This document shows, piece after piece, positions 11,966 to 24,601 of a stretch of DNA of 64,000 nucleotides. Both the position numbers and the translations under genes were made by a program. The notes below the pieces were generated by a model. That model was not told the DNA's origin, did not search any database, and worked only from the letters and a program-made list of their open reading frames with translations. Position 1 is the first letter of the stretch, and each line of letters begins with the position of its first letter. Source of the DNA: Anaspis maculata (taxonomy: Eukaryota; Arthropoda; Insecta; Coleoptera; Scraptiidae); NCBI GenBank assembly GCA_949128115.1, contig OX421963.1, positions 41,957,979-42,021,978 of the forward strand, given 5' to 3'.

Positions 11966-12109
11966 ACATTTGATGATAGTGACAGTTGGGTTTGACAGAT
12001 GACAGCCAAAAACTAATGGGCTCTTTTCAGGAAACAACCATGTTTGTATACCAAATATCAAGTCGATCCAGTCAACGTTACGGCAGTTATCGTGGAAGAT
12101 CACAGACAG

Positions 12110-12124
12110 ACACACACACATACA

Positions 12125-12173
<49 letters not shown>
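12110..12173. repeat. (CA)n microsatellite
   Basis: About thirty CA dinucleotides with a few T interruptions, followed by AGACAGACA. The long cysteine/valine or threonine/histidine frames across it are repeat artefacts. Confidence 0.95.
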
Positions 12174-12176
<3 letters not shown>

Positions 12177-12306
12177 GACATCATTCTGAAAATGGTCTTA
12201 ATCGTCTTGGAGGACCTCAAAACGGATATATCCGGTGAAATCTCGAAACTTTTTTTCTGCACGATTACAATACTTTCCCTCCGTGTTCGTGGGTGGGCCG
12301 GGAAAG

Positions 12307-12832
12307 TAAAAGTGCAACTTGCAATAATTTCCACTGAAATACATTATAATGTTACCTCAAACATTCAGAAACTCCCAACTCAAACTTTGGAAGAATTTCT
12401 TTGCCAAACTCTGCCGCTCCCACACGCCGCCCCCAAAGTAAGAGATAAATGTAAAACATAACCCTGAAGACATAGCGATCCAATTGTTCCGCTATATAGA
12501 TAGCTGACTAAAAATGAGAAGAGATAGGCCACTTTTGATTAGTCGCCGCCCCCAGCTCCCGCCCCTAAACAAAAAATGCAACTTTCTCAATTTTCACTCA
12601 ATGTCATATTCCCTTGAAAATTAAGAAACTCTCAACTCAAACTGTGCAACAGTTACTTGCCGAATGCTGCCACCCCCACACGCTGCCCTCAAAGTAAGAG
12701 ATAAATGGAAAACATAAACCCGAAGACATAGCGATCTAATTATTTCGCTATATGGATAGCCGACTAAAAATGGAAGAGAATAGACTACTGTTGATTAGTC
12801 GCCGCTCCCAGCTCCCGTCCTCAAACAAAAAA
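12307..12832 (+). repeat. ~258-bp satellite, second block
   Basis: Two further units with the CGATC.AATT landmark at about 12475 and 12730, the GCCGCCCCCAGCTCCCG landmark and the CCCACACGC landmark. They are in phase with the first block once 10578-12306 is removed. Confidence 0.75.
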
Positions 12833-13043
12833 ATATATTGATAAGTGAAAGAATTTTCAATCAAATCTATTTCATTGGCAAGTACCCCATTCTGATAACA
12901 CAATATCACAATGAGTTTCGAAAGAAGAAAGTGGGCAAGGAATGGTGTTTCTCTTTCAACCAAATTTCTTTACGTTCACAATATGCCTCTTTGAGAAAAT
13001 GCGCTACTGAGACTCACGCACGTGAAGGCATACTCACTTGTTT

Positions 13044-13447
13044 GTATTTGATAATGATAATAAATAACAATAAAACAAATACAAAACCAAGTATAACACA
13101 AAATAACATAGCAGTAGCAATAAACATTTATAATTTACAATTGCTCGAATTGGAGTTCATTTTGCTCTGTGCAGAGTTGTGTGCCTTTTAGCCATATTTT
13201 CAATGGCTGCGCTGATATCGTGCGGGTTAATTGACTGGAACGCATCAGCAACTCCTTGCTTCCAGCTCTTGGTTGCTTTGGGATGTTCTGTCATGAACCA
13301 TAAATGCGATCTTGGAGCGTTCTTCGCAAAATAGACACCATTTCGAGTAATTGTAAATTATAAATGTTTATTGCTATTGCTATGTTATTTTGTGTTATAC
13401 TTGGTTTTGTATTTGTTTTATTTTTATTTATTATCATTATCAAATAC
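13044..13447. mobile_element. 404-bp palindromic MITE
   Basis: The arms at about 13044-13156 and 13335-13447 are near-perfect inverted copies (GTATTTGATAATGATAATAAA outward, AATTTACAATT inward) around a ~180-bp spacer. No coding capacity. The target duplication is not clear. Confidence 0.75.
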
Positions 13448-13529
13448 ATAAAAACGGAATGTAACCCAACTTTTTTCAAAATCAACCGACCATGGCAACC
13501 GAATGCCATTTTATTATGTCACGAGAGCA

Positions 13530-13919
13530 CAGAGGCGTATCTACGGGGGGGCAAGTGGGGCACGTGCCATGGGCGCACTTTGATCCTCAGGGCGCAGATG
13601 AGAGGAAAAGATGAAGATATGAAAAATGAAAAATGAGAAAATGAAATAATGTAGATATTTGAACTGTTGGGCACGAGGCTGGGCATAATTCGTGTGAGCA
13701 ATAATTGACAAGCGAAATGGGAGAGAGAAAGAGGGAACAAACCAAAACCAACACATCCAAACAGAGGATCAACTTTCGACTTTTTCATCTGATCCAGATA
13801 AAGCCTAATAGGAGGGCCGAATTTGTCGTTGGCCCGCCTGGATTCTGAAAAAAAGCCTAATTCAGGGGCGCAATTTTCATGTTTTGCCCTGGGCGCAATT
13901 TACCCCAGATACGCCACTG
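13530..13919 (-). mobile_element. hAT MITE, copy 2 of 3
   Basis: An inverted copy of the element at 292-694, with the 8-bp duplication CGAGAGCA at 13522-13529 and 13920-13927. It sits inside the right arm of the foldback 8711-14411. Removing it restores the arm's symmetry with the left arm (GCATGGCAACCG). Confidence 0.9.
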
Positions 13920-14411
13920 CGAGAGCATGGCAACCGAACCAGTAACTAGATTTTTTCGCCCCAGAAATAGTTTTTCCAATTTTTTAAGGTTATTTTGACA
14001 AAAATGCTACAAGTGTTTCATATCTTTGTAAAGAGAAAAAAAAAGGTGAGTTTTATGAGGTGGAGAAATAATATGGTGTCCATAAGAAAAAATGAAGTTA
14101 ACTATCATATCTCAAAAACTAGTAAGCGTAGAAAAAAAATATGACCGCCAGTCGATCAAGGACCTTAAAAAATGTCAGATTACCAATTTTCAAATTGATA
14201 GCTGTCATAATAAAGAAGTGATTTGGATTTTTCGAATTCGACATTTTTCAGGTTTTTTGGGATATTTCAGAAATGACCAAAGATATCTGGGATATCTTGA
14301 CATATTTGAAATAGTCATAAAATTGCGCAACTTTTTTGTAATTTAACCGACTTTGTATCTCTTACCGTTTCCGAGATACCCATAGTGAGCGTTGAAAAAC
14401 GCGACACCCTG

Positions 14412-14555
14412 TATACGCATGACGTCACAGTAAAGAGAGACAACGGAGAATTGGAGACCTCAATTACAACGCCCTATTTTGTTGGAAGATTTAGTATTTA
14501 CATAGAATGTCAAATTGTGATCTAGGAAATGAACACGTAATAACTGTATAATATA
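14412..14555. other. Short spacer between two elements
   Basis: Nothing recognised. It includes the TA target copies of both neighbours. Confidence 0.4.
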
Positions 14556-15363
14556 CCGGGTGATCATTCGAAAACTATCCACTTGCAATAATTCCCGATT
14601 CCTAGTCAATATTTCTTCGAACAAAAATAGGTCGTTCAAATCTAAAACATGCATTGACAAATTTCTATATCTTCAGTCCTCTCGCCTCCACTCACCCCAA
14701 GTTTGAAATTTCAAATGACACCACCTCCTTGCTATACATCAAATTGAAGAGACTTGTATTCTCTTTCTGAATATAATATTTTCACAATTTTTAACCCTAC
14801 CCCCTTTTCCCTAAAAATCAATCAAAATGGACATTTGAAGTATTATTTGAGGAAAACGGGAGTTTTTAAAAATTTCAGAAAAATTTTATTCGGGAAAAGA
14901 ATTTAATTTCCTTTTAATTTGATGTATCACAAAGTCAGTACTGTCATTTCAGATTTTCAAGGTGAGGTGGGGGGAGCGAAGAAATCAATTTGGGTGGCAT
15001 TTTTTCCATAGAAATTTTTCTTTCTCGATGCTGTGCAGGATGACGTTGACTGCATTGAAGAAAAAAAGAGAGGTCAAGAATATTAAATTAGACATTCAGA
15101 GAATTTCAGGGGATGGGGTCAAAAATTTAAAAAAAATTTTTAGAAAGAGAATTTAATTTTGTTTGATTTGATGCATCGCAAAAAAAAGTAGTGTCATTTG
15201 AAATTTCAGAGTGGCTGGGGGCGAGGGAGCTCAAGATAGAAGTTCGCCAATGTATGTTTCAGATGTCCCCCTCGATATAAAAATCGACCTGTTTCTGCTC
15301 GAAGGCATCTTAATCAGAAATCGGGAGTTATTGCAGGTGAATAGTTCTAAAATGGTCACCCGG
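14556..15363. mobile_element. Palindromic MITE, CCGGGTGATCA type, copy 1
   Basis: Termini TA-CCGGGTGATCATTCGAAAAC and (complement) CCGGGTGACCATTTTAGAAC. Both arms carry TTGCAATAACTCCCGATT, an AAACAGGTCG..TCGA segment and GCCCCC-rich blocks. Copies with the same core lie at 40007-41087 and 42104-43171. Non-coding; its short ORFs arise from the arms. Confidence 0.8.
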
Positions 15364-15738
15364 TATAAAGGACTGATAATTCCTAAGAGGCATTAGTATG
15401 TTTTCAATTCCTAGACTAACATTTGATTCAAAAATTCAATTTTTCAATTGAAAAACTTTACTGACTTTGTTTTTCTCCAATATTGATTCTCAGAATAAAA
15501 TTTTCGTATAATATTTGCGAGTACTCAAGATATTTGTTGATTTTTTTTTTAAATTTCGAATTTTCCACAAGAAGTATTTTTGTGTTTCAGAATTAATTGA
15601 GAATCGACTTATGATGGTATCGGAGAAGTAAACTGTCAGATTGAAGCCAACAATTTGAGACGGTAATATCGAATAAGGTTGTTGCTCGCTCTGATGAGGC
15701 TAAGGGCCAAATTCAGAGTCATTACTCAACCTACACTC
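15364..15738. other. Spacer, no gene
   Basis: AT-rich; no domain or terminal repeat. It contains a CTGATGAGG word at about 15694 that superficially resembles a ribozyme core but lacks the partner GAAA. Confidence 0.4.
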
Positions 15739-18056
15739 TAGTCGGGGTGCTACGATTTTGAATACCGCAAATGAATTAGACGGGATGCCCTTTGGCATGA
15801 AAACTACTCATACCAAGGTGATTGATTTTCTCCAAGGATGCGTCAACATTTCCCACTCAGAAAAAAAGATGGCGACGATTTTTGACAGGACCTGAATTTT
15901 TGTAAAACATAGGCATGTGGGATATGTTTTCTTACTAATTTTGACCTCCTGAACACGAATATCGAGTTTATTTTTACATCAGAAATCAAATCGACCTCAT
16001 ATTTCACATCTAAAAACCGCAAAAATAGCAGACTCTCGCTTATTTTCGAATTGAAAATTTTGTATGCCATTTACATCGATTTCCAGCCTTGAGCTCGTTA
16101 AATAGATCCCACGGAACAAGCTAACAGTGTAAGTTCTGCAAAATAACTCTACAAACATCGCCAGGGTGCGCCCCAAAACATACAAAATATGGGCTTTGGG
16201 AGCACATTTCTCTGCGGCTGATATAAGGGATGTAAGTGTGAGATAAAAAATGTTTTGCAATACATTCCACTGTTTTATATAGTAAGCTTACATATACTGA
16301 GGATTTATCAACATACAATGACAATTTCAGATAAAAAACCAAAAAAATATATTTTCATGATTTGTTGATAACTTTTTCTTCAATAATACTAAAAAACGTA
16401 GCTTTGATTTTAATGATGTTTTCCATCAAGGTCAATACATCAAGAAACCTTTTTCACCTGAAACAACTACCTTAGCTCAATGTTTTGGTATAGCGACTCA
16501 TAATTAAATCATTTTTCGTTAGACTTGCGTTTGCCAAACATCAGAAAAGCGTCTTTTGATTTTAAAGTTTTGTCCTTACACTTGTTCTAGAATGCAACAT
16601 ACGGCTGAGGGTGAATCTTTGGTTCAAAGTTTTCTACGAGTATTTCTATCTCGCCCATGAACTCATTCAGGTGTCTAGAAATTTTCGGACTGGATATGCA
16701 CCAACGGCGAAGGGCAGTAGGATCTTCAGTGTTATTACCAATTGAAAATTTGTTGTCTTGTGTGTGTTGGAATTGGCGAGAATGGAACTATAGTATTATC
16801 AGCCAAGGCGCAAAAACACCTAGGACGTGAACAGGCATAGAAAACGGACATGGAAAACATATGGAAAAGTGATCAGGTAGGCACCAAGACCTTTTCAACA
16901 TTACGACTCTTATTTTGCAACTATAGTACCTATGATACATGGTGTATGTTTCATGCTCTTTGGCTTGTTCACGTCCTAGACGCTTTTGAGCCTCCATTAA
17001 TAGCTCATTACTTTTATTCTCGCATTATTCTGACACACACAAGACAACAAATTTGAAGTTGGTGCCATAGAAATACGAATAACACTGAAGGTCCTACTGA
17101 ACCTTTGCCGTTGGTCCATATCCAGTCCAGTAGACACCTGAATAAGTTCACGGGCGAGACAGAAAACTCAAGCCAAAGCTTAACCATCAGCCGTATGTTG
17201 CATTCCAGAACAAGTTCAAAGAAGGACTTTGAAATTATTAATAGACGCTTTTCTGATGTTTGGCAATCGCGGATCTGACGAAAATGCTTTATGTTATATG
17301 AAACTTCGAGCTAGGGTGGTTATTCCAGGTGAGAAAGGTCTCTTGATGTATTTACCTTGATGAAGAACATCATCAAAATCAGAGCTACGTTTTTTAGTAT
17401 CAATTGTACCTGTCATAAAAAAAATTATTAACAAATCATGAAAATTTGTTTGTACGATATTTTGTTTCAAATCCCTATGGTATGTTGATGAATGCTTGGT
17501 ATGTCATATTAAACAGTGGAACATATTGCACAACATTCTTCCTTCCACACTTACATTCCCCATCCAGCCGCAGCAAAGTGTGCTCCCAGCGCCCATTTTT
17601 GGTATGATTTGAGGCGCACCCTGGCGATGTTTGAAGAGTTATTTTGCAGAACTTAGACTGTTAACATGTTCTATGGGATCTATACAGCCAGCTCAAGGCT
17701 GGAAATCGCCGTTGATGGTACATAAAATTTTCAGTTCAAAAATTAGCGAGAGTCTGCTATTTTTGCGGTTTTCAGATGTGAAATATGAGGTCAAGTTGAT
17801 TTCCAATGTAAAAATTAACTCCATATTCGTATTCAGGAGGTCAAAATTAGTGAGAAAACATGTGTCACACGCATATGCTTTATAAAAAATCCGCTCCTGT
17901 CAAAAATCGTCGCCATCTTTTTTTCTGAGTGGGGAATGTTGACGCATCCTTGGCGCAAATTACTCACCTTGGTATAAGTAGTCATCATGCCAAAGGGCAT
18001 CCCGTCTAATTCATTTGCGGTATTTTGCTATTTTATGTCGCGTACCACCCCGACTA
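15739..18056. mobile_element. Giant palindrome (TAGTC family), 2.3 kb
   Basis: The ends TAGTCGGGGTG and CACCCCGACTA are inverted and flanked by the 3-bp duplication CTC (15736-15738 and 18057-18059). Almost the whole element folds on itself: the left arm runs to about 16830 and the right arm from about 16967. Paired landmarks are ACCGCAAATGAATTAGACGGGATG, ATGGCGACGATTTTTGACAGG, GAGACTCTCGCT-type words and CACCTAGGACGTGAAC with their complements. The central loop is about 130 bp. No coding capacity is recognisable; ORFs are arm artefacts. See also 22996-24601 and 31462-33093. Confidence 0.85.
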
Positions 18057-18382
18057 CTCACACTTGATTCTCACTCAATTTGACTCAACACAATGGTTTC
18101 AGGTAAAAATCTCATTGTGTAAGGGTAGGGTGAGTTGTAACTTGAGCCCTGAACATATCCATGTATTTTTATTTTCTACTTTTAAATAGAAGTACTTTTA
18201 CTTTGCCCTCGATTTGGTGAAAGTAGTCGGACTTATGTTAATTTCAATTTCTAGCGACAACCAATCTTCATCTCACATAAAACAGCGCATCAGCTTGGAG
18301 AGGCAATGCAGCTTCCATAATGGGAACGTTCAGCATCGATAGAAGGATTTTTTTGTTCCAAATACTTCAAAAGATATACACA
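18057..18382. other. Spacer, no gene
   Basis: AT-rich, nothing recognised apart from the CTC target copy. Confidence 0.4.
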
Positions 18383-20256
18383 CAGGGTGTTTGTAAACTT
18401 GGGGTAGAAAATTGAACCGCAATTAGTTAAAATACTTCAAAAGTATCAGAAAAATGTTTAAACAAAATTAGGGTTCTCATTTATTGAGAACATGGAGGGA
18501 CGAAAAGTGGTCCTTCGACTCCCTCTATTTTCGTTATTTTGAAAGATTTTAACAAACTTTTTTCAGACCAAAAGCGATGTTTTTGAACCTTTGAATGTGT
18601 TTTGTAATTTTATTTGCTATACAGGGTGATTCACCACCAAATGGACATAGCTTAAGGATAGGTCCAGTTTTTCCAGGCGAACCTGGATCTGGTTTTGAAA
18701 TTTTTCTAACGCTGTTCGTTTCGAAGCTACAGGGTGATTCATGTATTTCGTAGAATTTTTTGACAAGCCATAACTTTAGAACAACCCAACAGATTGGTTT
18801 GAAATTTCATGGGTTTATTCTTCTATTGATATCTGACACATCACTTTATCAAAGAGTTAAAAATTTCCAGGGCCGGCCTTGAAAAAAAAAATTCCAAAGC
18901 TTTTTTGAAAAAAGACACTCTGTATGCATATTATTCAAAATTCATTTTCATATTCAAAAACTACATGAAAAATGCTATCAATATCGCAAAAAAAATTGCT
19001 TGGCACCATCAAGTTGTCAAAAGAAAATTGATGATCCTGATGATTTTTGAGGTTAGGATTTTTTGTAAATCATTATTTTCAAATATTCACAAATGATTTA
19101 TTATGGCCCCAAATTTCAGCCGTTTTGTCATTGAAGTAAAAATGACATTTTTCTCGTTTTCTCAGTAGTAACAAAAAGTTTCAGCTGAATTTTCAAAAAA
19201 TTATTGTCACGTACTTCAGCTTCACTTCTATCCCAATTTGAGCTGAAATTAAGGAACGTATCAAAATTTTTTTGAAAATTCTGATGAAATTTTTTGCCAT
19301 TTCTGAGAAAACGAGAAAAATGTCATTTTCATTTTTTTGACGAAACGGCTGAAATTCAGGGCCATAATAGATCATTTGCAAATATTTGAAAATATCAATT
19401 TAGAAAAAATCCTAACCTCAAAAACTAATGCGATTGTCAAAATTTTCTTGACAGCTCAATGGTGCCAAGCAATTTTTTTTGCGTTATTATTAGCATGTTT
19501 GATGTAGCCTCCGAATTTGAAAATGAAATTCGGAAAATGTGCATACAGAATGTATTTTTTTGAAAAAAGCTTCGAAGTTTTTTTTTACAAGGCCGGCCCT
19601 GGAAACTTCGAACTGTTTGATAAGGCGATGTGTCAGATATTAATAGAAGAATCAACCCACAAAGTTTCAATCCAATCTATTCGGTCGTTCGGAAGATACG
19701 GCTTGTCAAAAAATTCGACAAAATACATGAATCACCCTGTAACTTCGAAACAAACAGTGTTAGAAAAATTTCAAAGCCAGATCCTGGTTCGCCTGGTAAA
19801 ACTGGACCTACCCTTAGGCTATGTCTATTTGGTGGTGAATCACCCTGTATATCGTGAATCCGGACGATAAATACAGGGCGATTTTAAATCGTAAAATATG
19901 GAAACTATTTGTGTTATTTGTTGCTCCACGTCAGTCTTATAAACCTCTTGAACTTTTCATGGTCATTTTCGAAGAAATATAGATTTTTAGGATTTATGAC
20001 TCCTTCTGTAACTACACTAAATAAAATAACAAAAGACATTTAAAGGTTGAAAAAATTTGCTTTTTTGGTCTGATGGAAAGAGTTCACTTGAATCTTCCAA
20101 AATAACGAAAATAGAATGTGTCGAAGGACCATCTCTTGACCCTCCATATTTCCAAAAATAAAAATCATAATTTTTGTCAACATTTTTCTGTTTTTTTTTT
20201 GTAAGACTTCTCTAACTGCTGTTCAGTTTTCTACCCCAAGTGTGCAAAACATCTTG
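18383..20256. mobile_element. Palindromic element, CAGGGTGTTTG type (outer)
   Basis: Left CAGGGTGTTTGTAAACTTGGGG and right (complement) CAAGATGTTTTGCACACTTGGGG are inverted. The arms share GGGTAGAAAA.TGAAC, ATGGAGGGWCRA, GGTCCTTCGAC and TATTTTCGTTATTTT. The element is split by a second palindrome at 18622-19847. A related GGTCCTTC..CTC.ATTTTCG segment lies in the arms of 46756-48519. Confidence 0.7.
18622..19847. mobile_element. Palindromic element, CAGGGTGATTCACC type (nested)
   Basis: Perfect outer ends TA-CAGGGTGATTCACCACCAAATG and the complement followed by TA. A second internal pair, ACAGGGTGATTCATGTATTTCG (about 18730) and its complement (about 19722), lies in register. The arms pair almost to the centre near 19230. 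No coding sequence. Confidence 0.85.
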
Positions 20257-20258
20257 TA

Positions 20259-22194
20259 TACAGTACTTTTGCCATATAAACATAATACCTACATATCACT
20301 ATTTTACGTACAACAACAACAACAACACAGGAAAATGAAGGTAACTAAGGTACATTTTTTCAGTAGTAATATAACAAGTGCAATGAAAATTATCGATAAT
20401 TTTTGGAAAATGTGCACGAATGCTAGTTTAGTTTTCCAGTTTAACTTGCATGAGTGAAGATTTGTAAAAATTATAGATGAATTTTCATTGCATGAGTTAT
20501 CAGAAAATTTCTTGAATCAAAAAATCTTTCACGCCTATGACATGTCAACTAGTCACTCTAGTCATTGTCGTCAGGGAATGACTACCTATGACCAAAGATT
20601 TAACACGGGATCGCAAGGTTCCTTGGGTGATGCACCTACTATACAGACAAATTTGTGGAAAAATTGGCCTACATTGCCAAGCCTTTGCAGCACAGGACTC
20701 CTTTTTTGTGGCCCAAGGAATTATATCGACGACATAATATGCGCAACTAGTGCTTTCCAGGAAGAGTGAAGGAGGTCCTGGGGTGCACGATGGCACTACT
20801 GTACGACATATTTGATTTTATGTCTGCTGTTGGTCTTATAGGCCAGGCGGTAGGTCATTCTGGATAGAAAAAGTTCCGACCAAAGCTTTTATGGTGTTAA
20901 ACTCTTCGTTAGGTCAGTAGGTATCTACCCTTGAGTTTCCGCCCAAAAACGAGTTGTGCTGATTTCTCCACATCTGCGCAAAGGTAAAGGATGCCTTGAA
21001 GATCATACTATTAGTATAGAAACACAAAATAAAATATCGATTCATGCACTAGTGCAAATTATCTAAAATTATCGTAAAATGCACTTGTGCAAATTATCGC
21101 CTAATTCGAATCTGATTGGTTCAAACAACAATAGAAAACTGTCACTTCCATTGCTAAAATGTCAGATTTGACAGATGAATAAAATTTTCACCAGTATTAT
21201 TTTTTCTGTAATATTATCCTGTTTTGAATACTGACTTGAACTCGCAAGTCACACTTTAACATTTTAGTAGCGAATATGTCGCGCCCCCTACCTGCTGCTG
21301 TGCTAAATCTAATTTAAAAGAAAATCCCTCGCGTACGCGTCGCTCCGACCTTAACTCTGGAATTCTGCGTTCTAAGTATAATCAAATCAGAAAATACTTT
21401 GAGCTGCTTTACAATATAAATGTGGGGTGGGGGGAAGCTGGAGGAATGATTACGGTTGGTGGGGTGGATATCGTTTCAGAATCTCAACCGGCATGAGCGT
21501 TATCCCGCGGTGAGTGTGTGTTGATTTGCATATCCTTTGTTTCAGAGTGTTAGAATAAGCGCACTTGCAAACGTGTGTTGGATGTTGGATCTAATGAGCG
21601 TTTTATTCAGGAAACGGTAACATTTCAATATTGCACATTAAACGCCTATTAATTTGCGGAGCACGGAGACAACAACAATGTGTCGTGTGGAACTTTACAA
21701 AAATTCTATAGTATCGCTTGCTTTGATGTCGAATTCTTTTATGGAAGCGAACGTTGCCGCTGAAACTGCCATCATAATGTTTTCCATAGTAGGTGCCTGC
21801 AATATTTTCACTTAGGTTGTAGTGGGTAATATAAAATATATTAGTTTTTTTAAAATTTAATCTTATAGCTCGAACACTGAATGGGGGCTCAGCCAATATT
21901 TGCTCTTTTATTAGAATTATATTACTTACCTCTTACCTTACAACCCATACCGACCGTAACCTATGCAATATGTTATTTAGCATACAAAGAACGCACCCCA
22001 TTTTGCAACAACTGCTTTGCCGTGTAACAAAGTTCGTCATAAATACCTAGATCTAAGATTCATATGTCTCAGTGCCCCTTCAATTTGTGAGAAAAATTCT
22101 AAAATTCTCATCCGAGAAAAGAAAACTAGACACCAAGGTCTTGCGGCTACCGTAATGAAGATAAACCTCGAAAAGAGCCATTATAGTATTGGTT
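20259..22194. other. Intergenic, no gene identified
   Basis: It contains a short (CAA)n tract at about 20310, a duplicated word GTGCAAATTATC near 21052 and 21085, and several short ORFs (for example 20488-20769 and 21603-21896 minus) with no recognised domain. A slightly GC-richer patch (21270-21500) carries no start or splice pattern that I can support. Confidence 0.35.
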
Positions 22195-22312
22195 CGAGTT
22201 GCGAGGTTTTCGTGCATTCGAGAGCACACGCGGTCCTTCTAGACCCTTCGAACAGTGTTACGAGTTGCGAAGCTCTAGTGCATTCAGGAACATACGCGAT
22301 GGTTTTGACCAT
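22195..22312 (-). repeat. ~110-bp dispersed repeat, copy 2
   Basis: Inverse-complement relative of 7690-7790, sharing AAAACCATCGCGTATGTTC, AGCTTCGCAACTCG, GGGTCTAGAAGGA and CTCTCGAATGCACG. The GGTTCGAGTT word here is not a tRNA B box in context. Confidence 0.6.
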
Positions 22313-22995
22313 TTGATTGAACTGGAGATCTCGCTAACCGAGTGAAATACTTCTGGCCAATTGGCGAAGGCGTCGCTCCAGAACATGCTTCTAATGCATG
22401 AAAAGTGATGGACTGTTTGAGAATCACCGCGAATGTTGTAGCAGCGGTCAATGTAGAATTTGCCAGAGAACCGATGGAAAGTTCCAGAATTACAGTCGGA
22501 ATATACAGGGTGTTTCAGAGATGGTAGCAAAAAATTCAACTGCAGGTAGGTCTTGGCAAAACAAGCATAAAATCCATGTGCCGTTTTGCTAAATTTCGAC
22601 TTCCAATTTTTGGAGAAAAAAAAAACATGCAAAATGAAGCCATTTGTTTGAGAGCCACTCATGCACCTAATGCTGTAATCACTGGTAACAAGACCGTCGC
22701 ATGCACCGGCCTCCCAGGCATTGTTTTTACATGTCTGATAAGGCCAGTTTTTTTAGTTATACACACAATTATTGCGGTAGGTTAGTTGCAGTTGTCGTTT
22801 TAATTTCCGTGTGAGAGCTCTTCAAATGGCTGACGAACAAAACTCAAATCGTGAATACACGGACATAGTGCTGTGCTACGGAGAAGCGCTCCAAAATTGT
22901 TTAGAGGCACAAAGAATTCATCAAAATCGGTTTCCTCAAAGGCGCGTACCGGGACCTAGAGTGTTTGTTAGGGCTGTTCAGCGTTTATACGACTC

Positions 22996-24601
22996 TAGTC
23001 CGGATGTTAAGAGCCATAAAACCACCACCACCTTGCATTTAATGATTAAGCAGTGCCGTTTGGTACGAATGTTGTACATACCCGTGCCTTTATTTTAAGA
23101 GGTGTTGCCAAGATGGCGGTCCATGCAGACGCCGTATACAGGGTGATCAAATATATAAAAATTCCAATTTATGAATCAAGAAAGTTGGAGTCATGAAAAT
23201 TAGCATGTGGATTCACAATTTAATGCTCATTAAGCTGAAACAAACCGCGTCTAAATATTTTCAGCTGTTCCCGAAATATTTTTAGTTTAGTGGTCGATTT
23301 CATGGAAATGGACATTTTACAAAAAATCTGTGATTTTCCAAGATATTTGGATAAAACTTTGCATTCGACAAAGAATGACCTCAATCATAAAATGTGATGT
23401 GCTGCCACCGCGTCCGCCTACTATTTTCGAAAATATGACAGTCGACTCCTTTTTCTCTTATGGCTGCCATCATGAATTCGCTCATTATGGAATAAGTGGA
23501 AAATCAACTGGTACTAGCAGTAATGGTCATACTCAATAATATAAATGCAAAAGTAACCGTTCTTGGTGAGTAACTTTTTTTAATTGGCCACTTGGAAATG
23601 CTGAACCCATTTTTACGAGTTTTATAGCACTTCGGCGCTTAACACGACCAAAACGGCCATTGTAAAGATGAGAATGGAGTTTGGAATCAATCCATCATCT
23701 TGTTTGGTCTCTTTAGCAACTGTGCATTTCCGAAAAAAAATTGTTATACAAAAAATGACCCACCGACCAAAAAAACAACGAGTCAAAAACGAGAAATTTA
23801 TCAGATAAACGTATTTCCAAAACTTGTTCCATTTTTTCAAGATATTTTCAGTATATTTTGGGAATGAATAATGAAGAATCAAAATGGTTCCGTAATTCAT
23901 CTTAACCAAGATATTGGATTGATTTAATATCCCATAGTCATCTTCACAGTTGTCAATAAGGTCGTGGTAAGCGCTGAAGTGCTGTAAAACTCGTAAAAAT
24001 GGCTTAACATTTCCTTATGGCCAATTACAAATAGTTACTCACTGAGAACGGTTATTTTTCCATTCAGATTATTGCCTATGACCATTACTACTAGTTTCAA
24101 TTGATTTCTCACTTATTCCATAATGGGCGAATTCAAAATGGCGGCCATAAAAAAAAGCAGTCGACTGTCATATTTTCAAAAATAGTAGTCGGGGACGATG
24201 GCAACACATCACATTTCAATCATGAGGTCATTCTTTGTGGAAGTACAAAGATTTATCCAAATATCTTGGAAAATCACTGGATTATTGCAAAATGTCCCTT
24301 ACCATGAAACCGACCACTGAATTCTAAATATTTCAAAAACGGCTGGAAATATTTAATTCGGGCTTGTTTTAACTTGATGAGCATTGAATTATGGATCTAC
24401 AGGGTGATTTTCATTACTCCAATTTTTTTTGTTCATGAGTTGGAATTTTTGCATTTCTGATCAGCCTGTATACGGCGTCTGCACGGACCGACATCCTGGC
24501 AACACCTCTTGAAATTAAGGCATGGGTATGTAGAACATTCGTACCAAACGACACTGCTCAATCATTAAATGCAAGTTGGTTGGCGCCTAACATCCGGACT
24601 A
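22996..24601. mobile_element. Giant palindrome (TAGTC family), 1.6 kb
   Basis: Ends TAGTCCGGATGTTA and its complement are flanked by the 3-bp duplication CTC (22993-22995, 24602-24604). The arms run from the ends to about 23650 and from about 23945, with landmarks TTGCATTTAATGATT, CGTTTGGTACGAATGTT, AGAGGTGTTGCCA, GCAGACGCCGTATACAGG, TCAATCAT, GACAGTCGACT and TAAAACTCGTAAAAATGG present on both sides. The ~300-bp loop has no recognised gene. Exact excision, leaving one CTC, rejoins the transposase frame as LYDSGHFKRDVHDVG. Confidence 0.92.

Larger units (their letters stand above)
10578..12306. mobile_element. ~1.7-kb insertion splitting the satellite
   Basis: A satellite unit is cut within its AAAAAAATG..TGCAACTT segment and continues after 12306. 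Near the two borders lie the inverted words ACTTTCCCGGC (10598-10608) and GCCGGGAAAGT (12297-12307), possible terminal repeats. The insertion contains repeat family B (11155-11965), a (CA)n tract and ORFs without recognisable domains. The class is undetermined. Confidence 0.55.
8711..14411. mobile_element. Foldback element with ~560-bp arms and a compound interior
   Basis: Ends TA-CAGGGTGTCCCG and CG.GACACCCTG-TA match a TA-targeted, mariner-like terminus. The inverted arms run from 8711 to about 9285 and from about 13450 to 14411; the right arm is lengthened by a hAT MITE insertion at 13530-13919. The interior contains a (TCCG)n tract, a ~258-bp satellite, a ~1.7-kb insertion and a 404-bp palindromic MITE. 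No transposase is recognisable. The arms continue in register through GGTTGCCATGCTCTTG and GTTACATTCCGTTTTT (left) and their complements (right). Confidence 0.8.

Noticed and set aside
11843..12334. Long minus-strand ORF with cysteine-valine run
   Set aside because: It is the translation of the (CA)n microsatellite.
15694..15722. CTGATGAGG word resembling a second hammerhead
   Set aside because: No GAAA after a stem II and no complementary stem I strands; only the CTGATGA heptamer matches.
22185..22215. GGTTCGAGTT as a tRNA B box
   Set aside because: No box A at suitable distance and no cloverleaf; the segment is part of a dispersed repeat.
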